A stretch of DNA of 38,079 bases. Origin: an uncultured Methanomicrobiales archaeon (GTDB lineage: Archaea; Halobacteriota; Methanomicrobia; Methanomicrobiales; Methanospirillaceae). The notes below the pieces were generated by a model, which saw only the letters and a list, made by a program, of their open reading frames with translations, had not been told where the DNA came from and searched no databases. The translations under genes were made by a program, and so were the position numbers. The stretch spans positions 1 through 38,079 of the forward strand of contig CAIKOD010000028.1 of NCBI GenBank assembly GCA_903828975.1, in the 5' to 3' direction. Position 1 is the stretch's first letter. Each line of letters opens with the position of its first letter. Below, piece by piece: positions 24,167 to 32,729 of this stretch.

Positions 24167-24850
24167 TTGTCGGATACCAATAAAAAAGATGAGCCTGAGA
24201 TCCGGATCACAAAAAACGGCCCTTATATCGTATCAGGAAACGTCCCGCTTGTAAGGCTGACACTTGTCTGCAATTCCAGCGGGGATGCGGTCGAATGGAA
24301 AGAGGGTGAACGGTACCCGGTACAGGAGACCTATGCCCTGTGCCGTTGCGGAGGCTCCCACAATAAACCCTTCTGCGATGGTACCCACCTGAACAATCAT
24401 TTTGAAGGGACTGAAACCGCCAGCCGTGTTCCATATCTTAAGCGGGCAGGATGGACTGAAGGTCCCGGTATCAGGTTAGGCGATGCACCGGGTTTTTGCT
24501 CACATGCCCGTTTCTGTGTCCGTGGAAAAGGGATCTGGGAACTTGTCGAAGAGTCTGGCAATCCCAAAGCGAGGAAAACCGCCATACAAATGGCAGCTGA
24601 CTGCAATTCGGGTCGACTGGTTATCTGGGATAAAAAAACAAGGGAGCCGCTTGAGCCCGCGTTTGAAAAATCCATCGGGCTTGTGGAAGGCCCTATAAAA
24701 GGCATTTTTGGCCCGCTCTTGGTCCGCGGAGGTATTCCCGTCATCTCCGCCGATGGGTTTGTGTATGAAATCCGCAACCGCGTTACCCTGTGCAGGTGTG
24801 GTAATTCAGGGAATAAGCCATTTTGTGACGGCTCACATATGAGAGGGTAG
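24167..24850 (+). CDS. Two-motif CDGSH iron-sulfur protein
   Basis: The protein has about 227 residues with two CDGSH-type [2Fe-2S] motifs, CRCGGSHNKPFCDGTH and CRCGNSGNKPFCDGSH, one near each third of the chain. The middle region (PGFCSHARFCVRGKGIWELV then AADCNSGRLVIWDK) matches the divergent iron-binding domain usually found with archaeal and bacterial CDGSH repeats. Starts are GTG at 24158 or TTG at 24167; TTG is preferred because AGGGTGA lies just before it, overlapping the GTG. It is expected to be a cytoplasmic cluster or electron-transfer protein. It stands alone. Confidence 0.88.
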   Translation: MSDTNKKDEPEIRITKNGPYIVSGNVPLVRLTLVCNSSGDAVEWKEGERYPVQETYALCRCGGSHNKPFCDGTHLNNHFEGTETASRVPYLKRAGWTEGPGIRLGDAPGFCSHARFCVRGKGIWELVEESGNPKARKTAIQMAADCNSGRLVIWDKKTREPLEPAFEKSIGLVEGPIKGIFGPLLVRGGIPVISADGFVYEIRNRVTLCRCGNSGNKPFCDGSHMRG

Positions 24851-25014
24851 TATGAAAAGCAGCAGTTTTTTTACGATACCCAATTAAAGTATAGAATTGA
24901 GTAATAGTATAGAATTGAGTAATCCCTGAAAAATCGAAAAATATTACGATTGACCAGATATTTTTCAGATGCCTGTACAGATCTTTGTGCAGGGTATCTG
25001 GCAGGAGAACAATC

Positions 25015-26868
25015 ATGGTGCGTGCTACCCTCATATTTGTTACCATAATGCTCATCGGCATATGTCTGCTTGTCCAGCCTCTCGCTGCTATTCACATCCC
25101 CACCGTCAGCGAAGGTCTTCTTTCAGAGAAAGGATGTTATGCAGGCGTGTATCTCGGTGGAAATGTAGGGACATTAGGCCCAAATAACTTTAAGAACAGC
25201 AATTCAGATGGCCATCTCTATGAGACACAATTCCTGGACCAGCCTGGGTCCTATGGTGAAACGATATCAGGCGGCCTTGATTCGATAGATACAGGGATCT
25301 TGTCTTTCCGTGCATCGGTGAATGCCGTACAAAGCGGTTCCGGGGCCAGACAGGTCATATTTTCCCGGTACTACCTGATGAACTTCTACCCTGACAACGA
25401 TTACGGGAAAAAAGCATATACCGCGTCCCCGGGACCCGACGTATGGGCTGAAAAAGTCATTCTGGATGGCGGGGTCCCCATGATTGCACTCGCCCCCTAT
25501 AACGGGCATGTCTTTTCATTGTCTGATACCTATCCCAACGGGAAAACGGGAAGTCAAATCCTCACCGATCTGGTCACAAAATTAAAAGAAGTATCTGACC
25601 GGAACAAAGACTCTTCGGGAAAAGGTGCGACAATCCTGATCTGGCTGGCTCCCGAGTTCAACACGCATGTTGAAGTAAATCCTGAAATAAATGACCATGT
25701 TGACAGCCCGGCGAAAAAGGCATTCCGCCAGTGGTTCCGTGATGCTTACACGCTTATCCACCAGAAGGGCGGGGATAACATCCAGGTCGTCTGGGCAGGA
25801 AATATTGCGCAGACAAAAGATGACAGGAAGGTCTACTGGCCCGGGAATAATGACAACCTGGAACAGCTGCCTGCCGATTCTGTTGACTGGGTAGGGATGA
25901 CGTGGTATTCCTGGCCGGACGGGCCTAAAAAACTATCAGATATCAAAGGGTTTTACGACTTTTACTCAAAGGAGAGGAACCATCCGTTCATATTCACCGA
26001 GACGAGCAGTGACGGGCAGGGTGATTCCGGTCAGGAAGAATCTCTTAAAGTTTCCCACGTAAGCGAGGTCTATAACGCGAGTGTCCTCTCATCAATCTAC
26101 CCGAATATCAAGGGCATTACCTGGTTCAATGTCATCAAGAAAGAGGCAAGAAGTGGCAATGATCAGACACTTGTCAACAAGAATTTCCTCATTCCCGACG
26201 GGCTGTACCTTGACAACGGGAAGGAGACCCCGGGGTTGATCTACTCAGCATCAGACCCCACAAAACAGAAAAAAATGCTTTCAATCTACCCGGAAGCTGT
26301 CATGGACCCGTATTTCATTTCTGCATCGGGTACACCTACATTGCCCCCACCGGGACAATATGACCAGATTCACCTCTCACCGGGCTGGAATTTCGTTTCA
26401 ACACCTAAGCTTCTGGCAGCAGGGTCCAATACCGGTGCGATATTTGGTAATGTGGATATGGGGGGACATTCAGCATTCATGTGGGACGGCTCACTGAACC
26501 CGCAGCGCTGGGTAACGGTCCTCGCAACTACACCGGTACAACCTTTGTATGGCATTTGGGTCTATTCAGTTTCAGATACCGCGGTCACTCTCAATTTTGA
26601 CACGAATCTGAATTCCCCGCCAACTAGGAGCCTCCCGGCAGGATGGAACACAATAGGTTTCACGGGGTTGACCCCGACATCAGCCCGGAACACCTATCTT
26701 TCAGTCCAGCCGGACTGGGTGAACTCAATGGGATTTGATTCAATTACACAACATTATGAACTGACAATCTTCAATGAGGACACAAGCGAATCAACACTGT
26801 TGTACCCGACCAGGAGTTACTGGCTCTACATGAGGAGTCCGGGCAATCTTGCGGCGATTGGGGCTTAA
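25015..26868 (+). CDS. Secreted GH26-like glycoside hydrolase with C-terminal surface domain
   Basis: The 617-residue protein has a signal peptide (MVRATLIFVTIMLIGICLLV, cleaved near LAA). A barrel-like catalytic region follows: GCYAGVYLGGN, ILSFRASVN, GGVPMIALAPYN, ILIWLAPEFNTHVEV with E214, VVWAGN, DWVGMTWYSWPDG and PFIFTETSSDGQ with E329. The two Glu positions match acid/base and nucleophile of GH26-type enzymes. After a linker comes a domain with LSPGWNFVSTPKLL and LPAGWNTIGFTGL, a GWN-type module found in methanogen surface proteins. The ATG has SD AGGAG about 8 nt upstream; a TTG ten codons earlier is discarded. Substrate is unknown. Confidence 0.7.
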   Translation: MVRATLIFVTIMLIGICLLVQPLAAIHIPTVSEGLLSEKGCYAGVYLGGNVGTLGPNNFKNSNSDGHLYETQFLDQPGSYGETISGGLDSIDTGILSFRASVNAVQSGSGARQVIFSRYYLMNFYPDNDYGKKAYTASPGPDVWAEKVILDGGVPMIALAPYNGHVFSLSDTYPNGKTGSQILTDLVTKLKEVSDRNKDSSGKGATILIWLAPEFNTHVEVNPEINDHVDSPAKKAFRQWFRDAYTLIHQKGGDNIQVVWAGNIAQTKDDRKVYWPGNNDNLEQLPADSVDWVGMTWYSWPDGPKKLSDIKGFYDFYSKERNHPFIFTETSSDGQGDSGQEESLKVSHVSEVYNASVLSSIYPNIKGITWFNVIKKEARSGNDQTLVNKNFLIPDGLYLDNGKETPGLIYSASDPTKQKKMLSIYPEAVMDPYFISASGTPTLPPPGQYDQIHLSPGWNFVSTPKLLAAGSNTGAIFGNVDMGGHSAFMWDGSLNPQRWVTVLATTPVQPLYGIWVYSVSDTAVTLNFDTNLNSPPTRSLPAGWNTIGFTGLTPTSARNTYLSVQPDWVNSMGFDSITQHYELTIFNEDTSESTLLYPTRSYWLYMRSPGNLAAIGA

Positions 26869-27238
26869 CTACTCTTAACCTCTCATTTGGAAACGAGAGA
26901 AATAATAAACAACAATAATTCTTTTTCGGCTTTGTTGAAACACATATGAACTGGATGATCTTTAAAGGGCAGATTTTTCATAATCTCTTTCAAATCAAAA
27001 TCCTTTTCCATTTCATTGGACTGTAAGGATTTAAAGGATACATGAGTGAGAATCCTTATCCGTGTGAATAATGTTCCTGACCTTCAGGCAGAAACCCCCC
27101 GGGCCGCATGGAAAACCAAAACCTTATTTCTGACAAAATCAGGAATCAATCCATCCTAAGTCTCATCAAGGTGTGGGAGCCCCGGGATCACGGTGGAAAC
27201 AGCATCCGAATCGAAAGGGTCTGCACGCTCCAGCCGGT
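26869..27238. other. Intergenic region between convergent genes
   Basis: These 370 bp hold one solo end of the MITE-like family (26928-26951), described separately. The remainder shows no reading frame with a start and SD. Confidence 0.4.
26928..26951 (-). repeat. Solo terminal repeat of the MITE-like family
   Basis: GGCTTTGTTGAAACACATATGAAC matches the right terminus of copies B and E in inverted orientation, including the subterminal CATATGAAC, which matches CACATGAAC in E. No other module of the family is recognisable next to it. It could be a relic after deletion, or an end of a related element. Confidence 0.6.
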
Positions 27239-27751
27239 TCAGGTCCCGAGATAGAACCGCCATTTGCAGAACATGCCAGGGGGGTGCGGATCCGGGGGAG
27301 CAAAAACGCATTCAATACAGATCCGGTCGTCAATTTCCTTCGCAAAACTGGTGAACTCAGCCCGGTGCATCTCCCGGCATACATATTCACCCAGCCCGCG
27401 GTTTAAGCGCGCTTCCTGTGTCGGGCAGGACGGGACTGATATGATGACCTCATCTTCATGCTCATCTATGGTATAACCAACAATAACTGCCCAGGGAAAG
27501 TGACGGAGTGCTTTTACGAACCCGGGAAGGCCAGTTTCGGTAATATTGAAACGCCGAATAATATCCTTTGCGGCCATACCAGCGACCCGGCCCCATACCT
27601 GTTCATTGACAGACTCCGCTGCAGGCTGGCCGTACGTTTCACTGACATAGATAAACCAGAATGCGTCCACGACGCGGTAGTGCCAGAGGAGAAATTCCAA
27701 GTAGTTCTTCTTATCAGCATCATCCATCGCTTCAAAAATTCCCAGGTCCAT
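27239..27751 (-). CDS. DUF6125-like protein
   Basis: The 170-residue soluble protein starts [20 protein letters not shown], followed by [21 protein letters not shown] and [19 protein letters not shown]. Later there are Cys-containing segments [18 protein letters not shown] and [13 protein letters not shown]. This resembles DUF6125, a family with conserved Cys residues and no assigned function. The ATG was chosen because AGGTGAG, overlapping an upstream GTG, is a well-spaced SD for it. The conserved cysteines could bind metal or cofactor (inference). Confidence 0.65.
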   Translation of the reverse strand: MDLGIFEAMDDADKKNYLEFLLWHYRVVDAFWFIYVSETYGQPAAESVNEQVWGRVAGMAAKDIIRRFNITETGLPGFVKALRHFPWAVIVGYTIDEHEDEVIISVPSCPTQEARLNRGLGEYVCREMHRAEFTSFAKEIDDRICIECVFAPPDPHPPGMFCKWRFYLGT

Positions 27752-28199
27752 TCTTGTTCTCACCTGCCTATTGGTTAATCAAAAGGAAAATTCGCGACTT
27801 TCCCGTTTACCAGATTGCCTAAGACCATTGGGGGCTGATTGGTCCCATTACATCGATGATCATCCCGTCCCGGAAAACTCCTGAGCTCCCGGGAATTCAT
27901 GTCCCCTGATAACAGGCAGCGGACATAAGTAAAAGGCGCAGCGAACAGGTCCGGATAGTGGCTGGATTTTTTTGACAACTTCAATCTGGTATCATGACCT
28001 ATCTGTCGCATTTCGTAATGAACATTGACCTCTACCATAGCTTATGTCCGGTTTTTTCCTTATCCGGGACCATTGAGATTGTTATATAATTCGCCAGGAT
28101 GAAAATGAAACTGGTTTTGGCAGGGTTCCACAGTTATAAATGTTGGGATACATTAATTGCGTCAGACATCATTTATACTCTGAATCAGGAGTTGGGTCA
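27752..28199. other. Intergenic region with aIF1A promoter
   Basis: This is a long gap between divergent genes. A minus-strand frame at 27775-28038 has no SD and no recognisable product, so I do not call it. TTATAAAT (28134-28141) and TTATATAATT (28082-28091) are candidate TATA boxes for aIF1A. The SD AGGAG at 28187-28191 belongs to the same gene. Confidence 0.45.
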
Positions 28200-28538
28200 A
28201 TTAGGAATAACCAGAATAAAAATGGCGAAGAAGTAGATCTGAATGCAGTAAATCCGGACGGAACCCCGACAGCCCGTGTCCGTTTACCTAAAAAATGGGC
28301 CAAAGAGCAGTTCGCGCAGGCTGAACTGATGATGGGTGCAAACCATATCAGGGTCCGTTGCTATGACGGGATCACCCGTATGGGCCGGATCAAGGGAAAA
28401 ATCAAGAAAAGAGTCTGGATCCGTGAAGGGGATACCCTTATCGTGACCCCATGGAGTTTCCAGGACGAGAAATGCGATATAATATACCGGTACATGCCTC
28501 CCCAGGTGGACTGGCTGCGGCGCAACCGGTACATCTGA
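28200..28538 (+). CDS. eif1A: Translation initiation factor aIF-1A, possibly with ATT start codon
   Basis: The 112-residue protein has the aIF1A OB-fold: VRLPKKWAKEQFAQAELMMG, NHIRVRCYDGITRMGRIKGK, IKKRVWIREGDTLIVTPWSF and DIIYRYMPPQVDWLRR. It binds the 30S A-site region during initiation. In frame near the N-terminus there is no ATG, GTG or TTG. An AGGAG SD ends 8 nt before an ATT that would give (M)RNNQNKNGEEV. The alternative is an ATG at 28140, adding 20 residues (LGYINCVRHH...), but it overlaps the TATA-like TTATAAAT, so it would lie upstream of transcription if that box is used. The start is therefore uncertain; the product is certain. Confidence 0.85.
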   Translation: MRNNQNKNGEEVDLNAVNPDGTPTARVRLPKKWAKEQFAQAELMMGANHIRVRCYDGITRMGRIKGKIKKRVWIREGDTLIVTPWSFQDEKCDIIYRYMPPQVDWLRRNRYI

Positions 28539-28771
28539 TAAGGGTTTTCTTAAGACCTATCCTTTTTTAAAGACCTGTCTACAGGCGCCGTTTGTGGTAC
28601 TTTACCTCTCATGGTTTGTCAGCTGCTATCCCGGTGAAATGATTTCCTGTAATTCCTGCTCTTCAGGTAGACGGAAATGGCAGAAAACCCAGTGAAAAAC
28701 CAATTGGAGGCTCCTGAGAGAAATAAGGAGATGATATCTTCCCCATGACAGGATATCTCAAGGATACTCTT

Positions 28772-29476
28772 CTATTTCGTCCGCCGGCCGAGCAGCATCA
28801 GTGCAATCATTGAAAGGACAATTGTCGCCGGTATTACTCCGGAAGCACGGGTTGGGGGCGGGGAGGCCACCTGTGACGGCGAGGGTGTTTCCACACCTGC
28901 GGGTGTGGGATTGACGAAGACGGACCCATTCACAGATGACAGTGGTATAATAACCTCGGTACGTGCGCCCTCCTTCACGACCACCTGTGTTGTAAGGTTC
29001 TCGTATCCCGGTAAGGATACAACTATCAGATGGTTTCCAACGGGAAGGTCAGTTATAGTGACCGGTGTAACCCCTCTATTTTCCCCGTTCAGGAAAAGAA
29101 CCGCTTCTTCAGGTATGGTCCTGACCATAAGTGCCCCGCTCGCGGTTGATGACCATGCGACGATCCCAGGTTGTTGCAGGAAGACGGGAATAGAATGATA
29201 ATCGCTCCCGCTCAGGTGGGACCTGTCAACCGGCCTGTCGGTTACCCATATCGTGTAGGTACCGGTATCGATTTTCCCACCAAGCTGGTTTGTGTACCAT
29301 TTGTAGACCCAGTGGCCGTCAGGATCGACATCGGCAGTTGTAAAGCCTCCCATATCTGCCCTGCGGTTGATATTGTTCAGTGCCACCCCGTTCGGGGGAA
29401 GGTTCGGGCCCGTCATGAAGATGTAGACAATATCGCTCCCGGGTGAAGATCCTGATAATGTGACCATATCTCCCAT
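28772..29476 (-). CDS. DUF3821/PEGA-domain surface protein, N-terminus disrupted
   Basis: Residues counted from the first internal ATG: a DUF3821-like region (TLSGSSPGSDIVYIFMTGPN, FTTADVDPDGHWVYKWYTNQ, GTYTIWVTDRPVD) is followed by a PEGA domain (LMVRTIPEEAVLFLNGENRG, VTPVTITDLPVGNHLIVVSL, PGYENL). A Pro/Thr/Ser stalk and a C-terminal membrane helix (IPATIVLSMIALMLL) with RRTK tail complete it. The frame continues upstream through a clear signal-peptide h-region (NLILLCLVLGAGASA, ending at Ala-Ala) but reaches TAG at 29567-29569 before any usual start. ATG at 29597-29599 is in frame beyond that TAG. It may be a pseudogene, have an odd start, or contain a base error. Confidence 0.7.
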   Translation of the reverse strand: MGDMVTLSGSSPGSDIVYIFMTGPNLPPNGVALNNINRRADMGGFTTADVDPDGHWVYKWYTNQLGGKIDTGTYTIWVTDRPVDRSHLSGSDYHSIPVFLQQPGIVAWSSTASGALMVRTIPEEAVLFLNGENRGVTPVTITDLPVGNHLIVVSLPGYENLTTQVVVKEGARTEVIIPLSSVNGSVFVNPTPAGVETPSPSQVASPPPTRASGVIPATIVLSMIALMLLGRRTK

Positions 29477-29802
29477 GTAGGCAGTTTTCGTCCCTGCTGC
29501 AGAGGCCCCTGCCCCGAGAACAAGGCAGAGCAGGATTAAATTCCCTTGGTTGTAAGAATAGCCGCGCTAACGTGACCCTGCTTCCGGTACGTGGCGCATG
29601 GTCTTATACCTTGGTGTTCCCGTTCATGTATCTCGTTTCTGTATCTCATCGGGGTGTTGGTCCTGGACAATGCTGAAGTAATGGTTATGTCGTCCTTACC
29701 ATATCCCGTTTTATGGCCAGTGCCGGGAGTTCTAAACATAGTAATCCGGGTAATACAAAGACAACACGGAATTTTCCTTCATCTTTATTGTTCCCCGGGT
29801 TT

Positions 29803-30237
29803 TCAGGACTTCCTTACCACCAGTACGGAACAGGGGGCTGTCCTGATTATAGTCTCAGCGACGCTCCCGAGGATAAGTTTTCCAAGGCCGCTTTTACCCT
29901 GGGTACCGACTACCAGCAGGTCTGCACCCTGTTCCTTAACAAAGCGGGTGATCTCTGAAGCTGGTTTCCCGGCAAGGAGGAACGTATCTGCATCAAGGTC
30001 ACCTGCCAGCTCTTTTGCCTGTTCAAGTGCCTGTTCCCCCTCTCCGCGGAGGCTGTCATACATGCCGGCATACGACTCCTCGATGACACCCGTGGTCAGG
30101 GGTTTTGTATCAATTACATAAACAATATGGAGTTTTGCCCCGGAAACACGGGCGATCATCAACCCCTCAATTACCGCACTCAGGTTTTTTTCTGATCCAT
30201 CGGTTGCAATTACAATCTTCTGGTAAATCCCTGTCAT
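29803..30237 (-). CDS. Universal stress protein (UspA family)
   Basis: The 144-residue protein begins MTGIYQKIVIATDGSEKN and has the ATP-binding GTQGKSGLGKLILGSVAE (G-x2-G-x9-G-S form). It ends TAPCSVLVVRKS, the classic Usp strand. It is probably an ATP-binding UspA-like protein in stress signalling. The ATG at 30237 follows GGGTGG; 25 further residues upstream have no homology and are left out. It is a single gene. Confidence 0.92.
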   Translation of the reverse strand: MTGIYQKIVIATDGSEKNLSAVIEGLMIARVSGAKLHIVYVIDTKPLTTGVIEESYAGMYDSLRGEGEQALEQAKELAGDLDADTFLLAGKPASEITRFVKEQGADLLVVGTQGKSGLGKLILGSVAETIIRTAPCSVLVVRKS

Positions 30238-30445
30238 TTTCCACCCGGGTTGTAACAGGCCTGTCATACTCACTGGCGTGAGTACCCCTGCCCATGATCC
30301 ATCCTGTTGCACGGCGTGGTACTTATAGGGTATGATTCAGTTATACACGACCAGGGGTTCACGGGAATACCGGGTCGGCACCATTTCCATCTGAAACCGG
30401 GGGATAAGGAAAGATAAATATCGTAAACAGGCATGTAATGTAGCG

Positions 30446-31099
30446 GTGAGTCCTGTTACCGGGCCTGTTTTTCCGTTTGTTATTGCACCCCTTGTCGGAA
30501 GTGATACTATGGAAGCAACCAGGTGTTATGCGGATGTTTTTCTCAACCATGAGCCGATGACCCGCTATTCCAGGATTAGTCCGGACCTCTTTTTCCCTCC
30601 TGCACGTGTTTATGTTACCCTGTGCGCCAGGGACTCCCTGAGTTTCATCGCGAGGGATACCATATCCGGGGACCTCGCAGGTTTCGTGTTTTGCAGCGAC
30701 CTTGCCACTGACTGGTCGTCCCGTGATCCCCTGATGGCCGATATGTTTTCACTTTTTAATGAGATTACCTGTATCCTCGGCAGGCTGGAGCAGTGCTACC
30801 GGGAAGATTTCCGCTTCGGGCCCGGGGAGTCCCTTCACCTGTTCCAGGTGGGTACCACTCCCCGGTTCCAGGGGAAGGGGGTCGCGAAAGCCATGGTGAT
30901 GGCTGCGGTGGACCACGCCCGCACCAGGGGATTTTCATACGCCCTTGCCGAGTGCACCTCGCCTGCATCCCTGGAGTTATTTTTATCCTGTGGTTTTTTT
31001 GAGGCATATGTAGTGCCGTTCAGGGATTTTTCCGTCGAGGGAACCTGTTATTTTATGGACCTGCCCGGGGAGATCACGCTATTAGTCAGGGAATTATAA
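30446..31099 (+). CDS. GNAT-family N-acetyltransferase
   Basis: The 217-residue protein has FVIAPLVGSDTMEATRCYAD and VFLNHEPMTRY near the N-terminus, then LHLFQVGTTPRFQGKGVAKAM, the acetyl-CoA pyrophosphate-binding motif (Q-G-K-G-V-A). FSYALAECTSPASLELFLSC then GF follows, the GNAT motif B region. It starts at GTG; the N-terminal strand is needed for the fold, so later ATG starts are less likely. The substrate could be an amine such as a polyamine or peptide N-terminus; the sequence does not tell. Confidence 0.85.
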   Translation: MSPVTGPVFPFVIAPLVGSDTMEATRCYADVFLNHEPMTRYSRISPDLFFPPARVYVTLCARDSLSFIARDTISGDLAGFVFCSDLATDWSSRDPLMADMFSLFNEITCILGRLEQCYREDFRFGPGESLHLFQVGTTPRFQGKGVAKAMVMAAVDHARTRGFSYALAECTSPASLELFLSCGFFEAYVVPFRDFSVEGTCYFMDLPGEITLLVREL

Positions 31100-31275
31100 C
31101 AGACTCCTTCTCCCTGCTGACTTCGGCCGGTCTTCTCAAGGGGCGCACCGGCGGGAGGACAGTACATGGAACGGTAACACTTGGCATATCCCGGTATTCG
31201 TAGTGCGTGGCATACCTGGCAGGGACCCGATAAGAGAGCGGAACTACACACGACCCGGAATTTCATTAGTTAGTT

Positions 31276-32007
31276 CTATAGAATGTACCGTTGCCCCTCC
31301 CGTTTAAGACGTCCCCTTCGTTCGGGGTAATCAGGCATCAATTCCCGTACCGTTCCCCAGAATTCCCTGGAATGGTTTTTATGCCTGATATGGCAGAGTT
31401 CGTGCACCACCACGTATTCAACTAGATCGATCGGCGCCATGATGAGCCTCAGATTAAAATTCAAGTGATTCTTGTGGCTGCAACTCCCCCAGCGTCGCCT
31501 GATATTCCTCAATCTGAAAGGTGGCAGTTCCACTCCGAGGGAAATGGCATATCCGCCAACTTTTTCACCGATTATCCGGGCAGCCTGTTCACGGTACCAG
31601 TCCTGCACCAGCCTTCTGGTGTACTGTGCCTGATCAGGCCCGGGAAGTGACCGTGGTGTATCCACAAAAAGATGACCATCAGCACACCGGATACCCCCGG
31701 TGGCGGTGTCACCCGTAACTGACAGCGTAATCGGGGTACCGAGGAAAAAAAACATCTCTCCATCGTTGTAATTCCGTTCTACCTGTAGTTCTGCCATCGA
31801 ATCGAGGACCTTTAGCCGTTTCACGATCCAGGCCACTTTCTTTCCGGCAAGGCCATGAATATATGATGCCGGGGTACCGGACGGGGCCTTTATCTCAACC
31901 CGTTTCGTGCGGTGGACTACAATCGAAATACTGTTCCGCCGTGGGCTGTAAGTAATATCATAGGGTATGGTAAGGCCTTCGTAAACAATTGAATTGCCTG
32001 CGGTCAT
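31276..32007 (-). CDS. YgjP-type zinc metallopeptidase (DUF45)
   Basis: The 243-residue protein has YSPRRNSISIVVHRTKRVEI at the N-terminus, RRRWGSCSHKNHLNFNLRLI (170-189), then zinc site VVHELCHIRHKNHSREFW (HELCH at 202-206, third His at 212). This is the DUF45/YgjP (WLM-like) family. The gene begins 6 bp after the stop of an HNH nuclease gene on the same strand, so the two are probably one operon. DUF45 peptidases are also known as parts of restriction-associated loci, but no restriction or modification gene is visible here. Confidence 0.9.
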   Translation of the reverse strand: MTAGNSIVYEGLTIPYDITYSPRRNSISIVVHRTKRVEIKAPSGTPASYIHGLAGKKVAWIVKRLKVLDSMAELQVERNYNDGEMFFFLGTPITLSVTGDTATGGIRCADGHLFVDTPRSLPGPDQAQYTRRLVQDWYREQAARIIGEKVGGYAISLGVELPPFRLRNIRRRWGSCSHKNHLNFNLRLIMAPIDLVEYVVVHELCHIRHKNHSREFWGTVRELMPDYPERRGRLKREGQRYIL

Positions 32008-32013
32008 CGGGTC

Positions 32014-32463
32014 CTAGTCTCCAGTGGAAACCTGTTTCCGCTGCAACCGGTAATGGTTGATGACCCTCAGTACCTGGCCCGCACCGCCCTCCCGGTGGAG
32101 GTCAGCATGGGCACGGGCATGGCAGAAATTACAGAGGGTTACGAGGTTTGACGTGTCGTCATTCGTCAGGTCCCTGTCGATATGGTGGATGTGTAACCCT
32201 TCGTTTCTTTCACAGATCACACACTGGTTACCGTCACGTGCCAGTACAATATCCCGTGCTGATTTCCACTCTTTCAACGAATATTTTTGCCCGTTGCTTA
32301 CGGGTCTTCTGAAACGGGTGCAAAAAATGCGATGTTCCCTCCGGATTGAATAAACGCAGGGAAGGCAGTTCTTTTTATGGGCGTTCAGTCCGGGGACTGC
32401 TTTACAGCGGAGCGGGCTAATGGTACTGAAACTATCAAGCGATAACTGGATCTCGTATTTCAC
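32014..32463 (-). CDS. HNH endonuclease-domain protein
   Basis: The 149-residue protein has an N-terminal Cys-containing segment (NCLPCVYSIRREHRIFC) and a C-terminal HNH domain: LARDGNQCVICERNEGLHIH, then HIDRDLTNDDTSNLVTLCNF and CHARAHADLH. Zinc ligands (CVIC and CNFC) and the HH-x-N-H catalytic residues are intact. It is probably a DNA nuclease of the McrA-like group. It is the first gene of a two-gene unit with the DUF45 metallopeptidase. Confidence 0.88.
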   Translation of the reverse strand: MKYEIQLSLDSFSTISPLRCKAVPGLNAHKKNCLPCVYSIRREHRIFCTRFRRPVSNGQKYSLKEWKSARDIVLARDGNQCVICERNEGLHIHHIDRDLTNDDTSNLVTLCNFCHARAHADLHREGGAGQVLRVINHYRLQRKQVSTGD

Positions 32464-32729
32464 GAACGTGCCCCCCTGGATACCTTTATAAGAACCAGGG
32501 CCGAAAGGTCTGTTTTTGGATTAGTCCGGGTTATCCCTGCCGGTTTGTAACGGAAGTTCTTCGGTATCAGGTCATAACTGAGTAATTGTTATGCAGATAC
32601 CGGGAATAATGTTGCGCAACCATTCCATTGTAGACCAATGATTTAGCTGCAATTCAAAGATGAATGGGGTATTTCGCGGGTTTCCCGTTTTATCAGTCGC
32701 CAGGTATTTTTTACCCGTCTGCCGGGAGG

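Noticed and set aside
27775-28038. Minus-strand 87-residue frame upstream of DUF6125
   Set aside because: No SD, no homology I can recall, and atypical composition.
31048-31266. Minus-strand Cys-containing 72-residue frame
   Set aside because: No SD and it overlaps the GNAT 3' end in antisense; Cys placement does not form a motif.
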